Source: Corella eumyota (lineage: Eukaryota; Chordata; Ascidiacea; Phlebobranchia; Corellidae). From it: a stretch of DNA of 64,000 nucleotides. The notes beneath the pieces were generated by a model. The model saw nothing but the letters and a program-made list of their open reading frames with translations, had not been told where the DNA came from and did not search any database. This document shows, one piece after another, positions 13,401 through 30,000 of the stretch. The position numbers and the translations under genes are program-made. Every line of letters begins with the position of its first letter. Positions within the stretch are counted from its first letter, which is position 1. The stretch lies in the NCBI GenBank assembly GCA_963082875.1, contig OY720097.1, positions 13,524,501 to 13,588,500 of the forward strand. Reading direction: 5' to 3'.

Positions 13401-16400
13401 TGAAGTTAAAACGTTTGTTGTAGTTTTGGGTTGACTTGTCGTTCCAACAAATTTTGTAGTTTTATTATTTTTTGAAGTTGGAATGTTTGTTGTAGTTTTG
13501 GGTTGACTTGTCCCACCAACAAATTTTGTAGTTTTATCATTTGTTGAAGTAGAAGCGTTTGTTGTAGTTTTGGGTTGACTTGTCGTTCCAACAAATTCTG
13601 TAGTTTTAATATTTTTTGAAGTTGGAATGTTTGTTGTAGTTTTGGGTTGACTTGTCGTTTCAACAAATTTTGTAGTTTTATCATTTGTTGAAATTGGAAC
13701 TTTTGTTGTAGTTTTAAAGTGACTTGTGCTTTTAAAATATTTTGTAGTTTTAACATTTACTGTAGAATTGAGCAAACAACATTCATCCTTAATGATGTCA
13801 GTTGGTTCTGAAATGGCTGGATATAAACCTAAAACAGTTTGTTTTTTGGAATTTGTTTATGTTGATAATTATGTGAATTACAATGTGTTTAAATAGTTTT
13901 CTAAACAGGCCAGTGTTTACCTGTTGGTCTTTGACATATATAAAGAAATTTTTTGCAACACCCAACAGCAAAACCAACGTATGAGAATATTGAATATTGC
14001 AAGGCCCCGCAACCGTTGGCTTCTACTGCTCCACTCGGTTGTCCCATTGCTAGCGGGGGACATCCTTTTTCAACAATTTCTCCATTGTCCCATTGCATAT
14101 TATTATATGAAAAACGATTTAAGCCGATGTGGTACAAAGGTTCATGATCTGTAAAATAGTTTTTGTTTGATAAAAATTTCTAACTTTAGCTAAGCGTTTT
14201 TTTATAGTATATTTTAAATATGCTTATAAGACATGCTCGTATTATATTTTACAAAAGCTTTAAAAACAAAATCATAAGTTATTATAAAAAAAAAGTTTAA
14301 CCTTCACGAAGATTAAGATTGTTACTAACTATGCTATAAGCCATAGAATTAGAAAGTTGCGCAAGCTTAGCATTTAATATTTGACATCTTAAGTCAGCTT
14401 CTTTGTGAGTGGCGGTTAAAGAGGAAATAAAATATTCGTCTGTGAGACCTTCACGTAACCAATTATTTGTTAAAGTTGGAACGTTTGTTGTAGTTTTGAG
14501 TAGTTTTGTCGTATCAACAAATTTTGTAGTTTTATCATTTTTTAAAGTTGGATTGTTTGTTGTAGTTTTGGGTAGATTTGTTGTATCAACAAATTTTGTA
14601 GTTTTATCATTTGTTGAAGTTGAAACGTTTGTTGTAGTTTTGGGTTGACTTGTCGTTCCAACAAATTTTGTAGTTTTATTATTTTTTGAAGTTGGATTGT
14701 TTGTTGTAGTTTTGGGTTGACTTGTCCCACCAACAAATTTTGTAGTTTTATCATTTGTTGAAGTAGAAGCGTTTGTTGTAGTTTTGGGTTGACTTGTCGT
14801 TCCAACAAATTCTGTAGTTTTAATATTTTTTGAAGTTGGAATGTTTGTTGTAGTTTTGAGTAGTTTTGTCGTATCAACAAATTTTGTAGTTTTAATATTT
14901 TTTGAAGTTGGAATGTTTGTTGTAGTTTTGGGTTGACTTGTCGTTTCAACAAATTTTGTAGTTTTATCATTTGTTGAAATTGGAACTTTTGTTGTAGTTT
15001 TAAAGTGACTTGTGCTTTTAAAATATTTTGTAGTTTTAACATTTATTGTAGAATTGAGCAAATAACATTCATCCTTAATGATGTCAGTTGGTTCTGAAAT
15101 GGCTGGATATAAACCTAAAACAGTTTGTTTTTTGGAATTTGTTTATGTTGATAATTATGTGAATTACAATGTGTTTAAATAGTTTTCTAAACAGGCCAGT
15201 GTTTACCTGTTGGTCTTTGACATATATAAAGAAATTTTTTGCAACACCCAACAGCAAAACCAACGTATGAGAATATTGAATATTGCAAGGCTCCGCAACC
15301 GTTGGCTTCTACTGCTCCACTCGGTTGTCCCATTGCTAGCGGGGGACATCCTTTTTCAACAATTTCTCCATTGTCCCATTGCATATTATTATATGAAAAA
15401 CGATTTAAGCCGATGTGGTACGAAGGTTCATGATCTGTAAAATAGTTTTCGTTTGATAAAAATTTCTAACTTTAGCTAAGCGTTTTTTTATAGTATATTT
15501 TAAATATGCTTATAAGACATGCTCGTATTATATTTCACAAAAGTTTTAAAAACAAAATCGTAAGTTATTATAAAAAAAAAGTTTAACCTTCACGAAGATT
15601 GAGATTGTTACTAATTATGCTATAAGCCATAGAATTAGAAAGTTGCGCAAGCTTAGCATTTAATATTTGACATCTTAAGTCAGCTTCTTTGTGAGTGGCG
15701 GTTAAAGAGGAAATAAAATATTCGTCTGTGAGACCCTCACGTAACCAATTATTTGTTAAAGTTGGAACGTTTGTTGTAGTTTTGAGTAGTTTTGTCGTAT
15801 CAACAAATTTTGTAGTTTTATCATTTGTTAAAGTTGGATGGTTTGTTGTAGTTTTGGTTAGATTTGTTGTATCAACAAATGTTGTAGTTTTATCAGTTGT
15901 TGAATTAGAAGCGTTTGTTGTAGTTTTGGGTTGACTTGTCGTTCCAACAAATTTTGTAGTTTTAATATTTTTTAAAGTTGGAATGTTTGTTGTAGTTTTA
16001 GGTTGACTTGTCTTTCCAACAAATTTTGTAGTTTTAATATTTTTTGAAGTTGGAATGTTTGTTGTAGTTTTGGGTTGACTTGTCGTTTCAACAAATTTTG
16101 TATTTTTATCATTTTTTGAAATTGGAACTTTTGTTGTAGTTTTAAAGTGACTTGTGCTTTTAACATATTTTGTAGTTTTAACATTTACTGTAGAATTGAG
16201 CAAATAACATTCATCCTTAATGATGTCAGTTGGTTCTAAAATGGCTGGATATGAACCTAAAACAGTTTGTTTTTTGGAATTTGTTTATGTTGATAATTAT
16301 GTGAATTACAATGTGTTTAAATAGTTTTCTAAACAGGTCAGTGTTTACCTGTTGGTCTTTGACATATATAAAGAAATTTTTTGCAACACCCAACAGCAAA

Positions 16401-17236
16401 ACCAACGTATGAGAATATTAAATATTGCAAGGCTTCGCAACTGTTGGCTTCTACAGCTCCAGTCGGCTGTCCCATTGCTAGCGGGGGACTTCCTTTTTCA
16501 ACAATTTCTCCATTGTTCCATTGCATATTATTATATGAAAAACGATTTAAGCCGATGTAGTACGAAGGTTCATGATCTGTAAAATAGTTTTCGTTTGATA
16601 AAAATTTCTAACTTTAGCTAAGCGTTTTTTTATAGTATATTTTAAATATGCTTATAAGACATGCTCGTATTATATTTCACAAAAGCTTTAAAAACAAAGT
16701 CGTAAGTTATTATAAAAAAAAGTTTAACCTTCACGAAGATTAAGATTGTTAATAACTATGCTATAAACCATAGAATTAGAAAATTGCGCAAGCTTAGCAT
16801 TTAATATTTGACATCTTAAGTCAGCTTCTTTGTGAGTGGCAGTTAAAGAGGAAATAAAATATTCGTCTGTGAGACCCTCACGTAACCATTCTAAAATGCA
16901 TAAGTAAGTAAACATATTGCAAAATAAACTTAAGGGGAAAAATAAATGGTGAAGTTCATTAATTTTATTAATTTGAAATTGTGTTAACAAACACAAGGCC
17001 AAATATGATTAATTAGGTATTTCCCGATATATCGGTCTATGAAATTTTTGAAAACCTTAATGAGATAAACGTAGGCTAATGCATATTTAAATCAACCTTC
17101 TCTACTTTTATTAATGATAAATTAGTCTAGCCAATGGTTTACACATGGTCTAGAATCTAGATAAATATATTTATTATTTACCTGACAAAGTTGATTCGAT
17201 AAGCATTAAAATAACTAAAAAAGATAATTTTACCAT
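4485..17236 (-). CDS. Giant triple-CTLD, Thr-rich mucin-like transmembrane protein
   Basis: Eight exons on the minus strand: 17236-17182, 16890-16729, 16576-16349, 16256-15588, 15434-15207, 15114-14302, 14148-13921 and 13828-4485, about 3,908 residues. Every intron is phase 1. Exon 1 encodes a signal peptide (MVKLSFLVILMLIESTLS). Three C-type-lectin domains (about residues 19-148, 318-447, 665-794) are each split over two exons. Each shows a YFISSLTATHKEADLRC start, a YxIGLNRFSYNNMQW core, and four canonical Cys (RCQ, EANxC, VGCC, ICQ). The usual EPN/QPD calcium and sugar motif is replaced by GQPS/GQPT and the WND is absent, so canonical Ca-dependent sugar binding is doubtful. Thr-rich linkers separate the domains. 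The 9.3 kb last exon carries about 124 copies of a 24-residue repeat, then a membrane helix (about 3873-3896) and the tail RRKRSVTFNILF. NxS/T sequons recur. A cell-surface lectin-mucin is a firm reading; its role (barrier, adhesion, immunity or recognition) is unknown. Confidence 0.85.
6785..8425 (-). repeat. Higher-order duplicated block, copy B (about 1.64 kb)
   Basis: This block of about 23 repeat units matches 10979-12619 at a constant offset of 4,194 bp. Reading the two translations side by side, I see only about three or four replacements in some 540 residues, far fewer than between neighbouring units. The offset equals 58 x 72 + 18, so the single 18-bp insertion near 10050 accounts exactly for the departure from a multiple of 72. 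Confidence 0.85.
10979..12619 (-). repeat. Higher-order duplicated block, copy A (about 1.64 kb)
   Basis: Partner of 6785-8425. Both blocks begin (in protein order) at a TLTNNKTIKFVKTT unit and end at a LTLTNNKTTKFVKTSSQPKT unit, then diverge. Confidence 0.85.
13829..16890 (-). repeat. Tandem triplication of the CTLD block
   Basis: Three copies of a unit holding the second CTLD exon, a 92-bp intron, and a Thr-rich exon that runs on into the first half of the next CTLD. The 92-bp introns at 13829-13920, 15115-15206 and 16257-16348 are equal in length and almost identical. The introns at 14149-14301, 15435-15587 and 16577-16728 are 153, 153 and 152 bp. Copy spacing is 1,286 and 1,142 bp; the difference of 144 bp is exactly two 72-bp repeat units. 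Near-identity of the introns points to recent unequal crossing-over or gene conversion. Confidence 0.9.
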
Positions 17237-18330
17237 TGCATATAAAACTGTTTAAAATATTTTTTTATTTAATTTATTTAGATCACTGATGAAAACTATG
17301 AATTGTAAGATACAGTTCAATATAATATATTTAGCCTAGCTTCTGTATTGGTGCTTATAAAAAACATTTTGCTGACTTGTGGATAAACAATTTTGGAAAC
17401 TATTCTTAGATTCAGATGAACAATTTATTAACTGTGTAAGTAAAGACGTAATTCCTGTTCTGGCGTTTTCGGTAAAACACAATGTTTATATGAAACATAC
17501 AAAGTTAAAGACAATTAATTACATTGGGTTGTTTTAATTACAGGAAGTTTAACTAGCATTGAGCATGTATATATAGATTTTAGGCTTAAATATAAACTAT
17601 TTTAAATATAAAACAAATGTATTACCGATTTTTCACAGTCAAATTTGACTCCTAATCTACATACAGTTTTTATAACAGATTTATGATCCACAAATAGTTT
17701 TCATTTAAAAGATGTTATTATTTCATTAAAGGTTTAAATTTAATCATTTTTTTTTTCTAGGATTACTTGTGCTTCATGGTCTTCGAAAAATTAAGGGTTG
17801 CAAGTTACAAAAAAAATTAGGACTATAAATTCTACTGATACATATACAAAATAACAAATATTAAAATTTTTTATAAAAAACAAACATTTTAAAATTTAAA
17901 AAGTTTATATATATTTTTGCATTAATTTTTTATGTTTTTTTAGAAAAATTTGAAGCTCATTGCTGTATGTACGATTTAAATATTTAACGAACGTAAATTT
18001 TCTTATCATTTTTCTGGTAAATTTCCTTATGTTAACACTTCAGTCAACTTCTTCATGTAGTATGTCAATTTTTTAACAAATTTTTTGATCAAGTTTTAAC
18101 TATTATTATATGAGGTGCAATTGTATTAAATGTATAAAAATTTAATGGACAAAGTCTTTTTTGCTTTTAATTAAGATTGTCAGATTGTGAACCTTTAAAA
18201 ACTAGTTTGTCTGTTTCTTTGACTTAAATTAAAATCTAAATAACAAATTATTTCTGGTATTTCATTAAATCAAATTAAGATAAGCTTAACATTTGGGTTT
18301 AATATTTATTCATATAAATATTGGTCCTCA
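17237..18330. other. Divergent promoter region between lectin-mucin and NDR kinase
   Basis: About 1.1 kb of AT-rich sequence separating two start codons that point outward. A good splice-acceptor-like site (T-rich tract then CTAG at about 17757-17760) could belong to a 5' UTR exon of the kinase. No coding exon was recognised. Confidence 0.5.
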
Positions 18331-22447
<4,117 letters not shown>

Positions 22448-24055
22448 CAAACTTAAAGAAAGTTGTGCACATGTGAGGTTAGACTTTATAAAGTGGGTGG
22501 ACGTATTTTGATTGTAGTAACGTAACATAACAGACCTGGCCAGTGTCTCGATTAGTTTTAGGAAGGCACTAGTATCACTTAGTTTTTATCCTTTATGTAT
22601 TACTAATACTGTACATTGTTGAAAGTAGTTACTTTTCTAGTTCTCTATTAAAATTTGTTTTCTTCTTGCTTAAGTTTAAATTTCGCACTTAATTGTTGTT
22701 TTTAAAATTGTTACTTTTGCATTGTTATTTTTTTTTTATTAAACTAGTTTTAGGTGGCGCATGCTCAATTGATCAAACAACAAAAAATTTAACTCATGTT
22801 TTGAAAAAATTTAAGTCAATTCAGTTAAAAATCACATAAACTTATTCTGGATTTTTCCACTGTATTTTAAATGTGATGCTTTTGCAGTGTAATTTGTTGT
22901 GCTCTGATTTCTGTGTTTTTAATAACAAAAAAATTAAATGGTATATATATTTTTATATTGAAAAAGTGATAAGGCCTGTAGGTTTTTTAATAAATTTTTG
23001 GTTCAACTTATAATATTTAAAGGCATTTTGTGTTATATTTTTATGTCTTCATTGTTTACTTTAGCAATCATTACAATTGATTTGGCATTGAGTAATTAAA
23101 AAATTCGACTTTGCACAACTTATTTTTGAATATTTTAGTGGTACTTCCATTTTTGTTTCCGTTTAAAGTGCGTTGTATATTAAATTACTTTATGCTATTT
23201 AATAAACAGTGTAATCAGCTTGTCGTTCGCATTTTGTAGCATATCTTGAAAAATAATAAATTTAACTCACCTTTGTAAGCTATTTGACTAGGGTGTGTCT
23301 ATGACATAAAATATATATGTTATATATGAATGGGGCGTGTTTATAAAAGAGACTAGGTATTTTGTTTTGATTTGTTCAGCCTGCTACAGATACCTTAAAA
23401 ATATTAACAAATAATATGTATTTTTACTCAACTTTTTTTTAAAATTTAGCTAATGACTCTTACGACCCCATTTTTTGTTGTTAAAATTTAATAAAATCCG
23501 ACTTCGAAACAAGATGGTTTTAAAAACCGCAATTTTTGTGTTATCGATATTATTTTTAGGGCAGCACTTGTATTGTGAAAACTTATTTGTAACTCCGCGA
23601 AAAATCTATTTTGAGACCTAAGTAACATTTAGGTTTCCCTGTCTATTTGATAGTGGTTCGTTATTGTTTATTTTATTTATCAACAAAACGATTAAATGTG
23701 GGTTTGTAATCTATATTTTTTAGTATAGGTTATACCGCCTGAAAATTGGTAAATTTAACGTGGTGCATTAGCCTTAGGGCATAACAAGGATCGTTAAGGC
23801 GCTTATTCACACATATACGTCGTGCGTTTAAGTTTTCCCTATACTTACGCTATGCAGTTAAAACGTTAAGCAGTAAGCGTGATGGAAGGACCTAGGGTAT
23901 TATTTTTGCAATTTTAAAAATAAATTGGGTAGTATTCAGTTAATAATTGATTTTTTTGTGATTAAGACCAAATTATCTGCTAATCTGCTAATATTTAATT
24001 TAATATGGTTTAATGGCTGTGTATACTTATTAACTAATGACTATAACAAAGAATT
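22448..24055. other. NDR 3' UTR and intergenic spacer
   Basis: Low-complexity AT-rich sequence. The most likely poly(A) signal of the kinase is AATAAA at 22989-22994, with another near 23203. A less AT-rich patch at about 23750-23895 (TTAAGGCGCTTATTC ... GCAGTAAGCGTGATGG) looks unlike its surroundings and might be a decayed repeat. No gene recognised. Confidence 0.5.
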
Positions 24056-27000
24056 ATGTCAAGTTTTGTTGGCTTAAATTCTATTAAACGAAACCATAAT
24101 CTCGATGCCAACCTTAATAAGCAACCTGGATTCCCTCCCAACTCCAACCAAATAATAAATTTCGGAAACAAAACTGAACCGTTGAATTCTGTACCTAATT
24201 CCTCAATGGTTGAATTAAATAAAAAGACTCAAAATAGGTAAGTTTTATGAAAAATTGTAATAAATTGTAAATTTGTTGTGTTTTAAAGGCTAACTTAATT
24301 TTAAAAGCAATTTAATACTAAGAAATTATTTTTAAAAGTAAATTGTTTTAATAAATATAATAAAATTAACTGTTTTTGTTGGTGATTTTCATAGTAATCT
24401 ATAAAAAACTTAAGTTTAGTAAATTGAGGTTGTTATATGATTTTATTTTCTTAGTTCTGAGCAATCTGTGCAAGAAAATCTGCATACTAACACAAGTGCA
24501 AACAACAACTTTTCACTGGATCAACATAACACTTATAATAAGGTTCCAGAATCTCCTGATTACAGAACTTTTTTGCAACTGAGACGACTTCACCAAAAAA
24601 AGTACGTCATTGATATCAATTTTAATTAAAGAATATATTATTTTTGATTATGGATTCGTCCATCTTTATATACCTGCTATATTTTATATATAGGCTATTC
24701 TTTTATGGGTACAAATAGAAAGCTTAAGTTCATTTAAATATACGCTTTATATTGTAATAAACATGTTAAATATATGGCTAATGTTAATGTACATAGATAG
24801 TATGGAATATACAACCATTTTAGTTAATATTATCTTGTCATTTCACTCTCTTCATTACTTAAATATATGCATTATGAATTATTAAAATTCTTGTTTTGAT
24901 TTTTTAGGCTCGTTAAATAGAAAATAAAGCTTAGAATTTGCTTGGTTTTCAAAAAATCGATTCATTTTTTTTCTTACTTTGTATTTAGAATTTTTTTTAA
25001 ATTTTTTGTTTTTTAGGTTTAATACAAAAGATGATTCAGATAATAGTGATATGGAATCTAGTGATGATGAAGTGAATGTAACTGCAAGACAAATAAACAC
25101 ATCAGATACTTCAGTTAATTCTGAAGTATCCAATAACAATACGGACAAATCACAATTGGAGGTAAACAAAATTAAATTATTGTAACCTTAATTAGTTTGA
25201 GTAGGTCAATTTTTTTGTTCAGTTTTCAAATTGTATTGTCTTAAGCTAAACTAAATTAGATACAATATATGTACTGTTGTTACTACAGTTGTTATGTTTT
25301 TTTTTAAACAATGATTTAATTCAAAAATGTAAAATAATAATGTGGTGTATATAAATACTTTGTTAAAAAAAAATTATTAAATTTTGATGTAGAACTTGCT
25401 TGTGTTTTTGCAAATTGTACTTATATAAAAATATTTGACGAAACAAAATGTGTTACATACAACAAAGTATACATAGTAGGTTGCGTAAAATACCACAATT
25501 TAACCACAGATAATATAGCCTTTCACTATACTTATACACACAAAAGGATATACAACTGTAACGACAATGGAATTTATTTGGGGTTTAAACATGATTACAT
25601 ATTCTAAAGCAACAAAAATTTAGGTATTGTACTGAAGGCTAGCTAAAAATAGGTGTATTACATTTAATGGTTGGTTTGGATTTTAACCATGTTTTGTAAA
25701 GGGGCATTTACTTTCAAGAATTTTGTGGTTTTGTGTAAAAATGACCTTGAAAAAAAATGGAATTATGCAATTGAACGTTATTTTTTTTTTTTAAATGTTA
25801 GTTTATTGCAAGCATATAACCACTGTTTTATAGATTGTTTTATTAACATATTTATTTTTTTAATAAAATTTAAACTTTAACTTTGTTTTGTTTATTTGTG
25901 TTTTGTCGCAATAAAAACAATTAATTTTTATTTCAAGAACAAGAAAGAAAAATTTTCTGAAGAAATTTCCGACAACAAAGAACGATCTATTGATTCTGTT
26001 ATACTAAAAGTATCGGTTCCTGATCAAAAAATAACGGTAAAAAATAAATATTATGCTATATTATTAAGTAATAAAATGTTTTTTTATTTGGTGTATTAAA
26101 ATTTGTTTTTTATTTACTATGTACACTTTCATTTCTAGTTAGGCTATCAGAATTCCAAATCTGGCTATTTATATAATGTATTGCAACATGAAATACAAAT
26201 AACTACTTTAATAGTAATCATTTGTAACAAAGTATTACAATACCATTTTAAATTAGCTAAACAATTTAATAAAAATAGTCAACTAATTTATAGGTGATAC
26301 ACATTACACCTTTATAGTAAATAGTGATTGTTTATTTTACAGAAAGATTGTTTGGTTAGCACATAATTTACACATTGTAGACATTTTTTAATAAATTCTC
26401 CATTGAGAGCACACAGGGTAATGATAGCTACTATAAATTAACCCATAAAAGTTTTAAGTGTACAATATAAAATACTACTAATAAAATAAAAATATCAGTT
26501 TTACTATAATTTAGTGTGCTTTTGTAAAAAACAAATTATTTGTTGCTAAAATATTATTTATATTTATATATACATGTTAGTTAATCATTCATTGGTATTT
26601 AGCTTAATTTTAAAATTTTATTTTTTAGCGCAAGACTTCTTAAAATTTATGCCACATAGTTGCCATTTTACAACTTTTATTATCGCACATAGTAAATAAA
26701 AGATTTGTTTTTTAAACAGAAATGCTTTCAAGTGGATGCAAATGAAACTGCTTGGACCGTTAAACTGAGAGTTATTCAAACACTAGCTTTGGTAGGTTAT
26801 TTGCTTGTACAGGTGTTATTGATTTTTAATATGGAAAAATTTGCTATATTAATAAACATAATTTTAATATATTAATCAATTGAATTTTAAATAATCCCCT
26901 GTTTTTTATTTAAAGTAAGTTAAAAAATGTTTTTGTTTTTCTTTGCAATTTTTATTTACACAGAATCAATTTATAGATCAAGATTTTACACTAGTTTTAG

Positions 27001-30000
27001 TTATACCATTTTTAAGTAATTTGTTTCCAATTTTTTAATTTAAATTCACAGTTTTTTCCGTTCTGTTTTTCTATATTTAATTGTTAATTTGTATTTTTTT
27101 TACAGAAACTGGCAGATCCACTCAACTATGGATTTTATTGTAAAAAACTTGGTCGATTTTTGTTGGATCATAAACCGTTGTCAGAATACGTTGCTGGTGG
27201 ATCAGTGGTAAATTATGAGGTAATATTTTTTATTTAATAATTTTTTTTTATTTTTGACTTATATGAATAATAAAATGGTATTATAATTTTAACAATTAAC
27301 ATGTAATTGTGTTATAGATAAAATTATATGTAAAATTTTTGTATTAAATATAGTATTAAGGTTTAATTTTTGTTATATTTTAAGCAGTAAAAATTGTATG
27401 TTTAAAATTATTTCATTAACAAAGTAACAAAAATTATTTTGTAACAAATTAATATTATCAAAAAAATACAAAAAACCTTTAAATGTTTTATAGAACTTTG
27501 TATTAAACAATTTTGTAGTTCTTAATATAAAAAAAACTATAAATGCGACTTTTTTACCTTAGCTTTTCAAGTTAAATTTATTTACAACACAATTACTAAA
27601 AAGCCATTTTTTTTGTAATGTCAACACCTTTTATTCAGCTCCTTTACAAACGAAAAATCTATCATCAAGTTACAAAAAGTGCCAAAGAAACTCGCCAAAT
27701 GATTAAAATGCAAAGTTCTTCCAAACAAAGAGAGTTACTCACTTACGTTATTCAGAGAAATACAGATAAAATCTACTCTTTAATCAGAAAAGGGGTTGAT
27801 CCTAACTTTCACATTTTAACAGAAGGTAAGTTAGACCTTATTTATATTAATTTTTGATTTGAATTCTTTTTAACACTGTCACTATAGCTGTACTGGGTAA
27901 TGGCATTATATAATTATATTACTAATAAAATGGCCTAAATATTTGCTATAGGCCTATTTAAAATAACTAAAAAAACACGATTTTTAATATATATAATTTA
28001 ATAGTTACAATTATTTTTGATTTGTTAAAAAATTTGTGAGGTTTGTTGTGGTACAGAGTTTGGGCTATTTACTATTGAGGTTGAGGTAATTTTCATGTAA
28101 TCCTATTTGGATTATAGAATTGGCATAATAAGGGCTTAGGTAATTATGCTGTTGGTTTACGTATCTTAGTCACGTTATAAAAGAATAATTACGTAATTGT
28201 GAGCAAAATGTATAGATACAGTCCAATTACAACATAAATTTTGTCCAATTAATATTAAAGTCGAAAAAATTGTCATCTGGGGTTAATTTTTTTTTCTTAA
28301 ATACCATTTTGATACTCATATCGCTACTAATAATAAACCTTTAAATGTTTTTTATATGTTTTTAACTATATATATTATAAATGGGTGTAATATCAAAAAA
28401 AATAATAAAACTGTCAGCAAATTAGGTTTTACTTTTATTTTTTGTAAAAATATTTTAATTTTCTCTTTAAACACAACAGACTTTCAACAATTTTTAATAT
28501 GTTTTGTATGTTTTTTTGGTTTTTATACTTTTTTGTGTTAGTTATTTAAAATTTTGTAAATCATTCAACGTTGCTATTTCCTGTATGAAAAATTAAAAAA
28601 GGAATTTTTTAGTTTGCTTAATTAATTTTTAACCCAACCTAAATAACTAACGCTGATTATATTTTAAAAATTGTGCAATGTTATGTAAAGATATATAGGC
28701 CTATTTATTTGGATACAAATTTATTTTTATTTATTTTTTTTTTAGAAACCCCACTCACTACTGCTGCTGCAAGTAAAGAAAAAATAATAGATCGAAAATG
28801 TTCGCCGGTAATTATGGCACTTGTTGGTGGGGGTGCTCACTTGGATTTCCGCAACAAGAAAGGGTTAACTCCAGTCCACGTGGCGGCCAGAACTGGAAAC
28901 AGCGTAGCCTTAAAAGTAATATTTTTTTGTTATTTAATTTTTAATCTATTTATTATTGGCCATGGCAGAAATACACAAGTTTAATTTTAAAATAGCATTA
29001 ATACTTTAATCCTATTTCAAGTTTTTAGACTGTCTAGTCCTTGCCGTTGTGCTTGCAAAAATTTTTAAATATTAAATCCTATGTTTAAAATTGTTCTGCT
29101 ATGTTAAGATAGTATACTATGTCCTGCTAAGTTTATTCTAAGATAGTTTATACCTGCTATGTTAAGATAGAAATTTATTTAAAATTCTGTACTTAACCCT
29201 CTTATGTTCGATTTAATTTTAGACAATGTTGGATCTTGGTGCTTCACCCGATGTTTTAGACGACAAAGATCTAAGTCCGTTATATCACTGTGGTTACTTT
29301 GACTCAAGTGTAGAATGTTTAAATGTTTTAATACAAAATGGAGCTAAAGTTAACTGTGTGGATGCTCAGGGATGGACAGTATTACATCAGGTAAATTAAA
29401 AATTATTTTTTTGTTAAAAATTTAAGAAATTGAATGTACTAATGTTTTTAAATGTTGGGGTTACAGTATTTGCTGCTGTAGTTAATAATAAATCCAAGAC
29501 TGATGTTTTTTTGTAATTTGGGGTTAAGATATATATACCTTTAAAAAAATAATATTATTTTTTTGCCAATCAAATCTGAGTCCAAGTATTTAGACTGAGT
29601 AATAAAAATATATTATTACTCATACTTATTTAAGGTTAAATTATTTAACTGGGTCCCTTAGGTTTTATTACACGATTTATAAGCATGTAGTATCTTTTTA
29701 TTATGTAATTTTATTATCGTTACAGGTGTGCAAAAACGGAAAACTTTCCCTTCTACAAATACTTTGTGATTTAATTCGATCAAATAGAGATGCCAAGTCG
29801 ATTCTGGATGCAAAGAATGCCACGGGAAACACAGCGTTACATGTTTGTGCGCTGTACAATCAAGAAGCATGTTTGGCTTTACTTTTAAAACAGGGAGCAG
29901 ACAAGACCATAAGAAATTTCGCGAATCAAGACATTTTTCATGTAACTATTTGATTTAATTAAAATTTTTTATAGGTAATTTTGTTTATAACTTGCTATTT

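Larger units (their letters stand above)
4810..13790 (-). repeat. 72-bp coding minisatellite (24-residue Thr-rich repeat, about 124 copies)
   Basis: The period is 72 bp and stays in frame for about 9 kb. The repeat core reads KTTKFVGTTSQPKTTTN followed by a variable VSTSTND / NPTLTNN / APTSTRN segment. Variant classes can be told apart: SQPKTTTN, NQPQATTN, TKLPKTTTYESNLLNN, TPNQLQTTTKVPTFPN, TSLLEITTNLRTLTKK. Variants recur in the same order, showing that blocks of many units were copied together. One unit, near 10050-10067, carries an extra 18 bp (six residues), which breaks the 72-bp register. The coding strand is poor in G and rich in A and C. Confidence 0.95.

Noticed and set aside
13768-13780. 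Start of the giant frame at 13775 as the true protein start
   Set aside because: That codon is TTG, not ATG. The open frame continues upstream (DECCLLNSTV) to a splice acceptor at 13829, so the exon is internal.
13924-16582. Plus-strand frames of 64-76 residues repeated three times
   Set aside because: They are antisense of the CTLD exon and recur only because that exon is triplicated.
23750-23895. Possible decayed transposon between the kinase and SHANK
   Set aside because: Composition differs from the surroundings, but no terminal repeats, target duplication or second copy in the window was found.
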